A stretch of 64,000 bases of DNA from Salinisphaera sp963835375 (GTDB lineage Bacteria; Pseudomonadota; Gammaproteobacteria; Nevskiales; Salinisphaeraceae). Below the pieces are notes generated by a model. It was not told the origin of the DNA. It saw nothing but the letters and a program-made list of their open reading frames with translations, and searched no databases. The stretch covers positions 62,001-126,000 of the forward strand of contig CAWIGB010000024.1 of assembly GCA_963835375.1 (NCBI GenBank), written 5' to 3'. Positions 17,225 through 27,181 of the stretch are shown piece after piece. Position 1 is the stretch's first letter, and the number at the start of each line of letters is the position of its first letter. The position numbers were made by a program, and so were the translations under genes.

Positions 17225-19311
17225 TGTTTGTTGATCTACAAGGACCGTGGAACTGGTTCTGGGGCCGCCTGCCGCTGCTGCTGGAGCTGCATTACAACAA
17301 CCCGGTCATCGGCTTTGCATTCGTGCTGGCGATGGGTGGGGGCCTGGCCGTGGTCGCCGCCCTGACCTACTTCAAGCTCTGGGGCTGGCTGTGGCGTGAA
17401 TGGCTGACCACCGTCGATCACAAGAAGATCGGCGTGATGTACATCGTCGTCGGCTTGATCATGTTGTTCCGCGGCTTTTTCGACGCCTTGATGATCCGTA
17501 CGCAGCAGGCGGCGGCCGTCGGGCCGGATTCGCCCGGCATCCTGGGCGCCACCCACGGCTACCTGACGCCCTATCACATGGATCAGGTGTTTACCGCGCA
17601 CGGGACGATCATGATCATCCTAGCCGCGACGCCACTGCTGGTCGGGTTCATGAATCTGATCATGCCGATTCAGATCGGCGCCCGCGATATGGCCTATCCG
17701 TTTCTCAATGCGGTCGGCCTGTGGATGACCAACGTCGCCGCCGTGCTAGTGATGGCCTCGCTGTTCGTCGGCGATTTCTCGCACGCCGGCTGGGTAGGCC
17801 TGACCCCGCTCACCCAGCTGGCGCACAGCCCGAGCGTGGGCGTGGACTACTGGATATGGGTGATCCAGATCAGTTCGATCGGCACGACGGTGGGTGCCGT
17901 GAACCTCATCGCCACCATTCTCAAGATGCGCGCGCCCGGCATGACGCTGATGCGCATGCCGATCTTCACCTGGACCACGCTGGGCACGAACATCATCGCC
18001 CTCACGTCCTTCCCGGTGCTGACCGTGGCGCTACTGCTGCTCACACTCGATCGCTACGTGGGCACGCATTTCTTCACCGCCGACGGCGGTGGCAACTTCA
18101 TGATGTACACCAATCTATTCTGGATCTGGGGCCATCCGGAGGTGTACTTCGTCGTGCTGCCGGCCTTCGGGTTCCTGTCGGAGATCGTGCCGACGTTCTC
18201 GGAGAAGCCGTTGTTCAACCACAACGCCATGATCGTCGCGACCATGGGTATCGCCGGCGTGTCGTGGGCGGTATGGCTGCACCACTTCTTCATCATGGGC
18301 CAGGGCCCGCAGGTCAACACGTTCTTCAGCATCGCAACCATGCTGGTGGGCATTCCGACCGGGGTGAAGGTCTTCAACTGGGCCTTCACAATGGTCAAGG
18401 GCCGGATCCGGCTGGAAACGCCCATGCTGTGGGCGCTGGGCTCGATCCTACTGCTGATCGGCGGCGGCGCGACCGGCATGATGCTGGCGATTCCGGCGAT
18501 CAACTATGTGTCGCACAACAGCGTGTTCGTGGTCGCCCATTTCCACAACATGTTCCTGATCATCGTCTTCGCCCTGTTCGGCGCAGTCGCGTTCTGGTGG
18601 CCGAAGGTGTTCGGTTTCCACCTCGACGAGAAGCTCGGCAAGATCTTCTTCTGGCTGTTCTGGGCCGGCTCGGTGTTCGTGTTCGTGCCGATGTACGCGC
18701 TGGGCTTTCTCGGCATGACCCGTCGCCTGGACTACATCGCCCACCCGGGCTGGTGGCCGCTGTTGCTGCTGGAGGTACTGGGCATCGGCCTGTATGTCGC
18801 CTCGATCCTCGCCTTCCTGCTGCAGATCGTGGTTTCGATCCGAGATCGCAAGAAGAATGCGGTCGTCACCTCCGATGCCTGGCAGACATCGCGCAGCCTG
18901 GAATGGGCCACACATTGTCCGCCGCCGTTCTACAACTTCGCGGCTACCCCGGTGGTCCATTCGATCGACGAGTGGGCCTGGCGGCGCGAGCATGGTCTGA
19001 CGTCGCTCAAGCCGCCGCATTACGCCGACATTCACATGCCGAAGAACACGATGGTGCCGATCGTGCTGTCCTTCTTCACCGGCGTGTTCGGTTTCGCTGC
19101 GGTATGGCGCATCTGGTGGCTGGCCGGGGTCGCCTTACTGGGCGTGATCGGCACGCTGATCTTCCGCATGTTCCAGAAAGACGTCGACTACACCGTGCCT
19201 GCGGCTGAAGTCGAGCGTATCGAAAAAGCCTATCTGGAACGGGTGAATGATCGCGCGCAGGCGTCGATTCACCAGACCGGCGAGCACGGCTCGCCGGCGG
19301 CCCAGCACTGA
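17224..19311 (+). CDS. cyoB: Cytochrome bo3 ubiquinol oxidase subunit I
   Basis: This is the catalytic subunit, 695 residues with about fifteen helices. It reduces oxygen to water with electrons from ubiquinol while pumping protons. The low-spin heme ligands are His126 and His441. The heme-copper centre uses His439 with copper ligands His304, His353 and His354, and GHPEVY places the His-Tyr crosslink and the proton-channel Glu306. D-channel Asp155 and K-channel Lys382 are present. The quinone-site residues of the E. coli enzyme are also conserved (Arg83, Asp87, His118, Gln121), which supports quinol rather than cytochrome c as donor. It overlaps cyoA by one base. Confidence 0.97.
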   Translation: MFVDLQGPWNWFWGRLPLLLELHYNNPVIGFAFVLAMGGGLAVVAALTYFKLWGWLWREWLTTVDHKKIGVMYIVVGLIMLFRGFFDALMIRTQQAAAVGPDSPGILGATHGYLTPYHMDQVFTAHGTIMIILAATPLLVGFMNLIMPIQIGARDMAYPFLNAVGLWMTNVAAVLVMASLFVGDFSHAGWVGLTPLTQLAHSPSVGVDYWIWVIQISSIGTTVGAVNLIATILKMRAPGMTLMRMPIFTWTTLGTNIIALTSFPVLTVALLLLTLDRYVGTHFFTADGGGNFMMYTNLFWIWGHPEVYFVVLPAFGFLSEIVPTFSEKPLFNHNAMIVATMGIAGVSWAVWLHHFFIMGQGPQVNTFFSIATMLVGIPTGVKVFNWAFTMVKGRIRLETPMLWALGSILLLIGGGATGMMLAIPAINYVSHNSVFVVAHFHNMFLIIVFALFGAVAFWWPKVFGFHLDEKLGKIFFWLFWAGSVFVFVPMYALGFLGMTRRLDYIAHPGWWPLLLLEVLGIGLYVASILAFLLQIVVSIRDRKKNAVVTSDAWQTSRSLEWATHCPPPFYNFAATPVVHSIDEWAWRREHGLTSLKPPHYADIHMPKNTMVPIVLSFFTGVFGFAAVWRIWWLAGVALLGVIGTLIFRMFQKDVDYTVPAAEVERIEKAYLERVNDRAQASIHQTGEHGSPAAQH

Positions 19312-19334
19312 TCGCGCAACCGGAGACAATCGCC

Positions 19335-19970
19335 ATGTCACGACACGACAAGAACCGATACCGCGATCGCGATCCGATCACGCTCTGGGCCCCGGACGCC
19401 GGCCACCCGGACACGATCGCCCTGCGTTCGATCGGATTCTGGCTCTACATGATGAGCGACGCCATGATCTTCGCCGGGCTGTTCGCAGCGCACGGCGTTT
19501 ATCTGCATGCCTATGGCACCAGCAGCATCACCGCAAGCCAGGTGATCGATCCGGTCGAAGGCCTGTTGCCGACAGTGTTTCTGTTCGCCAGCGTGCTGAT
19601 GTTCGGCCTGGCCAGTGTGGCGCTCAAGAACGATGACCGCACTGGCGTGCAGCGCTGGATGGGCGCCTCGCTGGGGCTGGGTCTGCTGTTCATCCTGGTG
19701 GAGATCTGGGAGTTCGCCAATCTGGTCGGCGAAGGCGCCGTGCCCCAGGCCAGTGCTTTTCTCTCGGATTTCTGGACCATCGTATGGGTGCACGGCGGCC
19801 ATGTGGTGGTCGGCCTGATCTGGATGGCGGCACTGATGATCCAGCTATCGCGCGAAGGCTTCACCGAGGCGACGGTCGGCCGCTTCGTGAACCTGCGCAT
19901 CTTCTGGTTCTTCCAGGCCCTGATCTGGGTCTGTGTGTATACCTACGTCTATCTCATGGGAGCGAGCTGA
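19335..19970 (+). CDS. cyoC: Cytochrome bo3 ubiquinol oxidase subunit III
   Basis: This 211-residue protein has five helices and the family elements FWLYMMSDAMIFAGLFAAHG near residue 35 and VHGGHVVVGLIWM near 155. Subunit III stabilises the oxidase core. It follows cyoB after 23 bp and overlaps cyoD by one base (TGATG). Length and order are as in E. coli. Confidence 0.95.
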   Translation: MSRHDKNRYRDRDPITLWAPDAGHPDTIALRSIGFWLYMMSDAMIFAGLFAAHGVYLHAYGTSSITASQVIDPVEGLLPTVFLFASVLMFGLASVALKNDDRTGVQRWMGASLGLGLLFILVEIWEFANLVGEGAVPQASAFLSDFWTIVWVHGGHVVVGLIWMAALMIQLSREGFTEATVGRFVNLRIFWFFQALIWVCVYTYVYLMGAS

Positions 19971-20314
19971 TGGCACACGATCATCACAACCCGCTGACTC
20001 ATCCCGAAGTCCGCAGCGCGAGCAGCGCGATGTACATCGCAGCCTTCGTACTGGGCATCGTGGCCATGGGTGTCGCCTGCCTGGTCACCGTCGGCTTCGA
20101 CATGTCGCAGGCCGACACCCTGACCTGGATCACGGTACTGGCCGTGGTCGCCGGCTTGGGTCAGCTTTTCCTGCTGTTCAAGCTGGATCTGTCAAAGGCC
20201 ATGATCTGGCATACGGTGTCGCTGGTGCTGACCGTGCCGCTGTTCTTCATGGCCATCGGTCTGACGATCTGGATGTTCCACCATCTGGCCTTGCGCACCA
20301 TGGTCGGCAGCTGA
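19970..20314 (+). CDS. cyoD: Cytochrome bo3 ubiquinol oxidase subunit IV
   Basis: This 114-residue protein has three hydrophobic helices and a polar N-terminus rich in His (MAHDHHNPLTHPEV). It matches the small CyoD subunit, which helps assemble the copper centre. The start codon overlaps the cyoC stop. A terminator follows at 20343. No cyoE (heme O synthase) gene is adjacent, so heme O must be made from a gene elsewhere. Confidence 0.93.
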   Translation: MAHDHHNPLTHPEVRSASSAMYIAAFVLGIVAMGVACLVTVGFDMSQADTLTWITVLAVVAGLGQLFLLFKLDLSKAMIWHTVSLVLTVPLFFMAIGLTIWMFHHLALRTMVGS

Positions 20315-20342
20315 CCGGACAGCGGCCTCGCGCCCACGAAAA

Positions 20343-20372
20343 AGCCCCGCAGTTGTTGCGGGGCTTTTTTTT
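20343..20372. terminator. Bidirectional terminator between cyoD and glcB
   Basis: A perfect 9-bp stem (AGCCCCGCA with TGCGGGGCT) with a five-base loop is followed by eight T on the plus strand and, read from the minus strand, by five T. It can end both the cyo operon and the convergent glcB transcript. Confidence 0.92.
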
Positions 20373-20425
20373 AGGACGGTCGTTGCTGTCGCGACCGCCC
20401 TCGGGTCGGCTATCGACCGGGTTGA

Positions 20426-22595
20426 TCAGCCGGCACGCGCCGCCTTGAGCTCGCGCCGCCGCGCATGCAGCACCGGCTCGGTATAGCCCGACGGCTGATC
20501 CACGCCCTTGAACACCAGATCGCAGGCGGCCTGGAACGCGATGGAATCATCGAAATCCGCCGACATCGGCGTGATAGCTGGGATCGCCCTCGTTCTGCCG
20601 GTCCACCACCTTGGCCATGCGCATGAGCGTCTCGCGCACGTCGTTCTCGTTGGTGATGCCGTGGTGCAGCCAGTTCGCGATGTGCTGCGACGAGATCCGG
20701 CAGGTCGCCCGATCCTCCATCAGCGCCGTATCGGTAATGTCCGGCACCTTGGAGCAGCCCACGCCCTGGTCGACCCAGCGCACGACGTAGCCGAGGATGC
20801 CCTGGCAGTTGTTGTCCAGCTCCTTGGTGATCTCGTCCGCGGACAGCTCGCGATCGAGCAGCGGAATGGTCAGAAGATCCTCGAGATAATCCTTGTGCCG
20901 CGACTCCAGCTCGCTCTGGCGTGCCAGCACGTCACAGCGGTGGTAATGGATCGCATGCAGCGTGGCGGCGGTCGGTGATGGCACCCAGGCACAGTTGGCG
21001 CCGGCTTTCGGGTGGCCGATCTTGGCGTCCATCATCGCCGCCATGTTGTCGGGCGCCGGCCACATGCCCTTGCCGATCTGGGCTTTCCCGCGCAGGCCGC
21101 AGGCCAGGCCGGTATCCACGTTGTTGTCTTCGTAGGCGGTGAGCCAAGCGGTGGACTTCATCTCGCCCTTGGGCAGCATCGGACCCGCTTCCATCGAGGT
21201 ATGGATCTCGTCGCCGGTGCGATCGAGGAAACCGGTGTTGATGAAGATGGTGCGCTCGCGGGCCTCGCGGATGCATTCCTTGAGGTTGATCGAGGTGCGA
21301 CGCTCTTCGTCCATGATGCCGATCTTGAGCGTGTTCGGCTTCATCCCGAGTGCGGTCTCGATATGGCCGAGCACGGCGACCGTGAAGTTCACTTCCGCCG
21401 GGCCGTGCATCTTCGGTTTCACGATATAGACCGAACCGGCCCGGCTGTTGGTATGCGGGCCGTTGCGCTTGAGATCGTGCAACGCGATGGTCGAGGTCGC
21501 CAGCGCGTCCAGAATGCCTTCCGGAATTTCGTTACCGTCGCTGTCGAGCACGGCCGGCGTGGTCATGAGATGGCCGACGTTGCGCACCAGCATCAGGCTG
21601 CGCCCGGGCAGCGTCAGCTCGCTGCCATCGGCCGCGGTATAGACACGGTCGTCGGCCAGTTGGCGGGTGAAGGTTTTGCCGCCTTTGTCGACTTCTTCGG
21701 TCAGGTCGCCTTTCATCAGGCCGAGCCAGTTGCCGTAGACGAGTGCCTTGTCTTCGGCATCGACCGCGGCGACGGAGTCTTCGCAGTCCTGGATCGCGGT
21801 GATCGCCGCTTCCATGAGGACGTCCTTGACGCCGGCGTCGTGGTCCTTGCCGACCGGATCCTCGGGATCGATCTGGATTTCGATGTGCAAGGCGTTGTGC
21901 ACGAGCAGGATCGCCGAGGGCGCGCTGGCCTGGCCCTGATGGCCGAGGAACTGGCGCGGCTCGGCCAGACCCACGTGGTCCGAACCGATATCAACCGCCA
22001 GCCGGCCGTTATCGACCCGGTATGCCTGGGCGTGGGCATGCGAGCCGCTGTCCAGCGGGAAATGGGCATCGAGGAATTCGGCGGCCTGCGCGACCACCTT
22101 GGCGCCGCGCTTCGGGTTGTAGCTCTTGCCTTTTTCGGCGCCGTCGCTCTCGGGGATGATATCGGCCCCGTACAAGGCGTCGTAGAGACTGCCCCAGCGC
22201 GCGTTGGCGGCGTTGAGTGCAAACCGGGCGTTGGTGATCGGCACCACCAGCTGCGGGCCCGGCACGGTGGCGATCTCGGGATCGACGTGGTCGGTCGATA
22301 CCGAGAAATCCTCGCCCTCGGGCACGATGTATTCGAGCTCGGTCAGCAGCTGACGATATTCATCGCGGTTGAAGTCGTCGCCGCGGTGCTCGCGGTGCCA
22401 TTTGTCCAGGGTCTCCTGGATATCGACGCGGTGCTTGAGCAGGGCGGCGTTCTTGGGCCCGAATTCCTCGACCAGGGCCGCCAGTTCGGCCCAGAACATA
22501 TCGGGGTCGACTCCGGTTCCAGGCAGAGCGGTCTCGATCAGATCGTACAAAGGCTTGCCGATCTGCAGTCCGGCGCGTTCGATTCGCTGGGTCAT
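20426..22595 (-). CDS. glcB: Malate synthase G, with a one-base frameshift near the C-terminus
   Basis: Malate synthase G condenses glyoxylate and acetyl-CoA to malate in the glyoxylate or glycolate pathway. The frame from 22595 gives the family's body: LPGRSLMLVRNVGH, the catalytic-site region IGIMDEERRTSINLKEC, and GVGCSKVPDITDT, which holds the catalytic-Asp segment. The frame stops early, at 20547, after 682 residues. One extra base at 20567 causes this: skipping it restores 46 more residues (MSADFDDSIAFQ, then QPSGYTEPVLHARRRE) and ends at 20426, giving 722 residues against 723 in E. coli. All major active-site elements lie before the break. The shift may be a sequencing error or a real recent mutation. 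Confidence 0.9.
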
Positions 22596-22710
22596 GACTA
22601 GGCCTTTCTCGCTTGTAGACGTGGCGGCTGGGCCGCGCTCGAAAAAAGTAGGTCTTCAGAGGATCATCGACTATAGCGAAAGCCATTGTCTGCGCAAACC
22701 GGTCACGTAA

Positions 22711-24180
22711 TCACAAGACACCCTGGGTCCGTGCCTCCAGGCGCCGCAGGAATTCAGCCATGACCTCCCGATAGAGCGCCGCACCGGCCACCGCATCCTC
22801 GATCCCGGCGTCGATACTCGGGTTGTCATTGATCTCGATCACGCGCAGCCCCTCGGCGGTCTGCTTGATGTCGACGCCGTAGAGCCCCGCGCCGATCAGC
22901 CCGGCCGCGGTGAGCGCGGTCTCGATCACATCCGGGGGGGCATCGGCCACGTCCAGGGTGCGCGAATCGCCTTCGCTGACGCCGTCGGCGCCGTTGTAGT
23001 CCACCACCTGCCAATGCCCGCCGGCCATCATGTACTGACAGACATAGAGCGCGCGGCCATTGAGCACGCCGACGCGCCAGTCGAACTCCGTCGGCATGAA
23101 TTCCTGCGCCAGCGCGAGCTCCGAGTCGTCCAGCAGACGCGCGGCGATCTCGCGCAACTCGCCCACGTCATCGGCCTTGAACACGCCCTTGGAAAACGCG
23201 CCCTCGGGCGCCTTGAGCACCATGGGGAAACCCAGCAGTTCAGGCAGGCGCTCGATCTCGTTCTCGCCGAAGATCGCGGCCTTCGGCGCCGCCACGTCGT
23301 GGCGCGTGAGCAGTTCGGCCAGATAAACCTTGTTGGTACAGCGCAGGATCGACGTCGGGTCGTCGATGACGACCAGCCCTTCCTGCTCGGCCCGACGCGA
23401 AAAGGCATAGGTGTGATGATTGAGCCGTGTGGTCTCCCGGATGAACAGCGCATCGAATTCAGCCAGCCGTCCGAGATCGCGCTTGGTGATGCGCTCCACC
23501 TCCAGCCCGAGCTCGCGCCCGGCAGCAACAAAGCCGGCCAGAGCGGCTTCGTTCGACGGCGGCTGCGGATCCGCGGGATCGACCAGCATGGCCACGTCGA
23601 AGCGGGCATGCCGGCGGCGATCCTGCTGTTGCCAGCCGTGCGCCAGATAAGCGTTCATCGCCTCGGCCAGGAAGTCGGCCTCCGCGCCGTCGAGCTGGCG
23701 GATCGACAACGTACGCAGCGTGCCCACGCGCATTGCGCCGGCCGATTCGCGCAGTTCCAGATTGATCAGCGGCACCGCAAACTGTTCGAACACGCGCCGC
23801 GCAACCTTCTCGAGTTCCGGATAGCGACAACGCCCGAGCACGATATGACAATCGTCCGGCAACGCCTGCCAGGTTCCGGCATCGAGCCCTGCCAGCGCTT
23901 CGTTGATCGCCGGAATCTCGCTGGAATACAGCAGCTTGCGCGACAGGTCGGCGATACGGGCGACCGACGGAATGACCCGCTGGCCGCGGGCCTCGGCCAG
24001 CAGCGAACAGTAATAGCCGAGGCTTTGATAGCGCGTGCTGCGACACAGATTGATCACATGCAGGCCGGCATCCGCATGGGCCGGATCGGCGAGATAGTCG
24101 TCGGCCAGCACGATACGCGCCGCGGGCGGTGCAGCACGCCAGTCGCGCAGGGATTCGACCACGATCACGGGTTCGGCCAT
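22711..24180 (-). CDS. RimK-family ATP-grasp ligase with RLAN N-terminal domain
   Basis: This 489-residue protein has an N-terminal region of about 170 residues matching the RimK-like ATP-grasp N-terminal (RLAN) domain (INLCRSTRYQSLGYYCSLLAEA). An ATP-grasp domain runs from about 285 to 485, with the nucleotide-binding lysine segment PMVLKAPEGAFSKGVF and the metal-binding motif VIEINDNPS near 450. ATP-grasp ligases of this branch join a carboxylate to an amine, often adding amino acids to a peptide or protein. The substrate is unknown. It is followed upstream by a GNAT gene, a combination seen in many proteobacteria, which suggests a peptide-modification pathway. Confidence 0.82.
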   Translation of the reverse strand: MAEPVIVVESLRDWRAAPPAARIVLADDYLADPAHADAGLHVINLCRSTRYQSLGYYCSLLAEARGQRVIPSVARIADLSRKLLYSSEIPAINEALAGLDAGTWQALPDDCHIVLGRCRYPELEKVARRVFEQFAVPLINLELRESAGAMRVGTLRTLSIRQLDGAEADFLAEAMNAYLAHGWQQQDRRRHARFDVAMLVDPADPQPPSNEAALAGFVAAGRELGLEVERITKRDLGRLAEFDALFIRETTRLNHHTYAFSRRAEQEGLVVIDDPTSILRCTNKVYLAELLTRHDVAAPKAAIFGENEIERLPELLGFPMVLKAPEGAFSKGVFKADDVGELREIAARLLDDSELALAQEFMPTEFDWRVGVLNGRALYVCQYMMAGGHWQVVDYNGADGVSEGDSRTLDVADAPPDVIETALTAAGLIGAGLYGVDIKQTAEGLRVIEINDNPSIDAGIEDAVAGAALYREVMAEFLRRLEARTQGVL

Positions 24181-24213
24181 TCGATGCTCCGGTCGATGTT
24201 CAGGATCGCCGGA

Positions 24214-24720
24214 TTATGGCGAAACCGGGCGCTTGTCCGATAGCAGGGGTTTCACCAGACGCACGCCGTCTTCGCGGGCGCCGTGTTCGCCCTCATAGTA
24301 ATCGGCAAGGCAATCCGCCTCGCCGAAGCCACAGGCGGCAAAGAGCGCCCGCGACGCTCGATTGGACAAGCGCACCTCGGCGCTGAGGCGCGTGCAGCCT
24401 CTCGCCCGGGCGCACCGGTCGGCGTCCTCGATCAGACGCCGCGCCAAGCCAAGCCCACGCGCTGCCGGGTCGACCGCGATCGAATAGATCCGGGCCACCC
24501 GCGTGCCTCGCCGGTAGAGCAATACGAGCGCAGCCACGATCCGACCGTCGTGGTCGACCACCCGCACTTCACCGTGAGCCCGGCCGACCAGATGCGCCAT
24601 GCTGCGCCGCGACTGCGCATCGCGGTCGAAACAGGCGCGCTCCAGCGCCATCAGCGCATCCAGATCGGCCGGTACGGCCGGCCGGAGCAGCTCCCGGCCG
24701 GCCGACGGCGGCGCTGTCAC
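24214..24720 (-). CDS. GNAT-family N-acetyltransferase
   Basis: This 168-residue protein has the GNAT fold. The acetyl-CoA-binding motif is IAVDPAARGLGLARRLI near residue 78, and FAACGFGEADCLADYYEGE in the last third resembles RimI-type enzymes. The start is GTG at 24720, overlapping the stop codon of the upstream dehydrogenase gene (GTGA), so translation is probably coupled. It precedes the RimK-like ATP-grasp gene by 33 bp. In many proteobacteria a similar GNAT domain is fused to a C39-like peptidase next to this RimK type; no peptidase domain is present here. The acetyl acceptor is unknown. Confidence 0.82.
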   Translation of the reverse strand: MTAPPSAGRELLRPAVPADLDALMALERACFDRDAQSRRSMAHLVGRAHGEVRVVDHDGRIVAALVLLYRRGTRVARIYSIAVDPAARGLGLARRLIEDADRCARARGCTRLSAEVRLSNRASRALFAACGFGEADCLADYYEGEHGAREDGVRLVKPLLSDKRPVSP

Positions 24721-25709
24721 GGCACGCGTACGACGATCTTGCCGAACTGCTGATTCGACTCCATATGCCGATGCGCAGCCACGATGTCGTCGAAATCGAA
24801 CACCCGGTCCACCGTCGGCTTGAGCGCGCCGGCGGCAATGCCGTCGAAGACGAACTGCTTGCCGCGGGCAAAGGCGTCGTCGTCGGAGAAGATTTCGAAC
24901 ACCGTATAGCCGCGCAGCGTCAGCCCCTTGCCGAGCGCGGTGAACAACGGGAACGGCGTCGCTTCGTTGGCCAGTGCGCCGTAGAGGAACAACGTCCCGC
25001 CCGGGCTCATCGCCTCGGCCAGGTCGTTGACCGTCGCCCCGCCGACCGGATCGAACACGATCCGCGCGCCGGCGTTGTGGGTCAGGCGCATGGTCTCGCC
25101 GGCGATGTCCTGCGATTCCGAGACGATGACATGCGCCGCACCAGCCTGCTTGAGCTGCTCGACCTTGGCATTGGTCCGCGACATCGCAATCGGGGTGGCC
25201 CCGACGTGATTGGCGATCTGGATGGCGGCCAGACCGACGCTGGAGGACGCCGCCGGGATCAGCACGGCCTCGCCCGCCTGCAGGTTGCCGAACTCGATCA
25301 AGGCACCGTAGGCGGTCAGGTATGCCATCCAGACCGCGGCGGCCTGAATCGCGTCCAGCCCCGGGGGCCGGGTCGTGAGCGCATAGGCCGGCACGATGGT
25401 GGATTCGGCATACATGCTGTAGGCGTTCATGGAAAACGCCGGCGCGACCGCCACGGCATCGCCTTCGGCGAAATCGCTGACACCGGGCCCGACGGCCTCG
25501 ACCACGCCGGCCCCTTCATAACCCATGCCGGCCGGCAGATTCGGCGTTTCCAGATAGGCGCCCATGCGAAACATCACCTCGGCCCGGTTCAGGCCGATCG
25601 CCTCGACCTTGATTCGAACCTCGCCCTCGCCCGGCTCACTAAGGGTGACGTCCTCGATCTTCAGAACGTCCGCGTCGCCAGTTTCGTGAATACGTACGGC
25701 TCGTGTCAT
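24717..25709 (-). CDS. Zinc-independent alcohol dehydrogenase / NADPH:quinone oxidoreductase-like protein
   Basis: This 330-residue medium-chain dehydrogenase has the GroES-like N-terminal fold (GMGYEGAGVVEAVGPGV near residue 60) and a Rossmann domain with a nucleotide motif AASSSVGLAAIQIA near residue 155. The cysteine and histidine ligands of the catalytic zinc are absent, so it belongs with the quinone oxidoreductases and related enoyl reductases. The start is ATG at 25709. It is the first gene of a three-gene unit with the GNAT and RimK-like genes. Its substrate is not known. Confidence 0.85.
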   Translation of the reverse strand: MTRAVRIHETGDADVLKIEDVTLSEPGEGEVRIKVEAIGLNRAEVMFRMGAYLETPNLPAGMGYEGAGVVEAVGPGVSDFAEGDAVAVAPAFSMNAYSMYAESTIVPAYALTTRPPGLDAIQAAAVWMAYLTAYGALIEFGNLQAGEAVLIPAASSSVGLAAIQIANHVGATPIAMSRTNAKVEQLKQAGAAHVIVSESQDIAGETMRLTHNAGARIVFDPVGGATVNDLAEAMSPGGTLFLYGALANEATPFPLFTALGKGLTLRGYTVFEIFSDDDAFARGKQFVFDGIAAGALKPTVDRVFDFDDIVAAHRHMESNQQFGKIVVRVP

Positions 25710-25846
25710 GACATGCTCCTGTGCCGGCGCTGGCGAGCATCCGTCGCCGCCGGCCTTGAATGGAATCCCGTCCAGCTTAGCGTGCCGGCGGCGACGCGTG
25801 TCACCCTCGCCTCGACAGCCCGGGTCTGGCCTTCTCGCGAAGTACT

Positions 25847-27181
25847 TCAGAGCCGCGCGCGTGGCAGCGCCATGCGAACCACCAGTCCGCCCTCGGGCCG
25901 GTTGGCGAGCGTGATATCGCCGCCGTGGGCGCGAACCACCGATCGCGCGATCGCCAGGCCGAGCCCGACGCCGCCGGTCTCGCGGCTGCGCGAGGTTTCC
26001 AGCCGCACGAAGGCATCGAATACGCTATCCATCGCCGTCTCGGCGATGCCGGGCCCGTGGTCGGCGATCTCGATGACCACCTGGTCGGCGTTGTCGGTGA
26101 GCGTGACCTCGGCGATTTCGCCGTAGGCCAGCGCGTTGTCGATCACGTTGCGCAGCGCCCGGCGGATGGCCACCGGCCGGCAGACCAACGTGATCCGCTC
26201 GCCCGGCTCGAACCGTACCGGCGCATCGGCGGCCCGATAATCCTCGGCCACGGCATCGACCAGCGCAGTGAGATCCATGCGGCGCGTCGCTTCGGCGCTG
26301 GCTTCCTCGCGCATGAAGGTGAGCGCGGCCTCGGACATGTGCGCCATGTCCTCAAGCGTGGCGCTCATCGCCCGCGTGTTGTCGTCGTCGGGGAGGAATT
26401 CCAGTCGCAGGCGGAGTGCCGTGATCGGCGTGCGCAGATCGTGGGCAAGTGCGGCCACCAGCCGCGTGCGCTCGGCCACGAAACGATCGATGCGCTCGTG
26501 CATGCGATTGAATTCGATGATCGTGCGCTTGATCTCGTCGCTGCCGCGTTCGCGGATCGGCTCGATGCGCTCGCCGCGGCCGAAGCGCTCGGCGGCCGAT
26601 GCCAGATCGCGCAGCGGCCGCGTGATGCGGCGGCTGGCGAAGATCACCGCCACGATCATCAGCGCCAGCGTGATCAGCAGATTGCGCAGCGACTCGTGCG
26701 CCCAGTGGTCGATCTGCCCCGGCAGCCGCTGGCGTACGTCGAGCCAGCGGCCGTCGTCGCGACGAAAGGCCAGCTGTACCGCCATGCGCTCGGGGCCGTG
26801 TTTCGTGTGCATCAGTCCGCGGCCGACGCAGACACGCACGCGTGACGGCGACACCGCCAGACGCTCGGCGAAGTCGCGGGCGTAGCGGCGCGAATCGGCG
26901 TTGTGGGTCGCACAGTGCGGCGGCCGGCCGACCAGATCGAACCGCACCGCGCGATTCGACAACGAGCGCACCAGATCGGCCTGATGGCCCGGCCGGGCAT
27001 AGCTCAGACTCTGATCCACCGAGATCACCGACTGGCTCATGTAGTCGCTGATCATGTGCTCGATGAAGCCTTCGCGCCCGCTGCGGAAACTCAGATAGCT
27101 CACGAACTGGGAAATCACGAGCGCGAGCAGCGTCAGCACGATGATGCGCGCGGCCAGCCCGCGGGGAAGCCAGCGCATCAT
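25847..27181 (-). CDS. Sensor histidine kinase of OmpR-partner type
   Basis: This 444-residue kinase has an N-terminal helix (about 12-31), a periplasmic sensor domain (about 35-160), a second helix (165-185) and a HAMP linker. The HisKA domain has the phosphoacceptor His247 in ALAHDLRTPITAL, and an ATPase domain follows with DNALAYGEIA, DHGPGIAE and GVGLGLAIARSV. The start overlaps the stop codon of the response regulator gene. The frame stays open for another 280 codons upstream, but that reading is inside the regulator gene in another frame and is not protein. The periplasmic domain is not recognised; the signal is unknown. Confidence 0.9.
   Translation of the reverse strand: MMRWLPRGLAARIIVLTLLALVISQFVSYLSFRSGREGFIEHMISDYMSQSVISVDQSLSYARPGHQADLVRSLSNRAVRFDLVGRPPHCATHNADSRRYARDFAERLAVSPSRVRVCVGRGLMHTKHGPERMAVQLAFRRDDGRWLDVRQRLPGQIDHWAHESLRNLLITLALMIVAVIFASRRITRPLRDLASAAERFGRGERIEPIRERGSDEIKRTIIEFNRMHERIDRFVAERTRLVAALAHDLRTPITALRLRLEFLPDDDNTRAMSATLEDMAHMSEAALTFMREEASAEATRRMDLTALVDAVAEDYRAADAPVRFEPGERITLVCRPVAIRRALRNVIDNALAYGEIAEVTLTDNADQVVIEIADHGPGIAETAMDSVFDAFVRLETSRSRETGGVGLGLAIARSVVRAHGGDITLANRPEGGLVVRMALPRARL

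Noticed and set aside
20547..20570. Programmed frameshift in glcB
   Set aside because: No slippery heptamer or nearby stimulatory structure was seen, and a shifted C-terminus would have no known use. An indel or sequencing error is simpler.
21012..22601. 529-codon plus-strand open frame opposite glcB
   Set aside because: It is a shadow frame with no recognisable domain, and the minus strand encodes malate synthase G.
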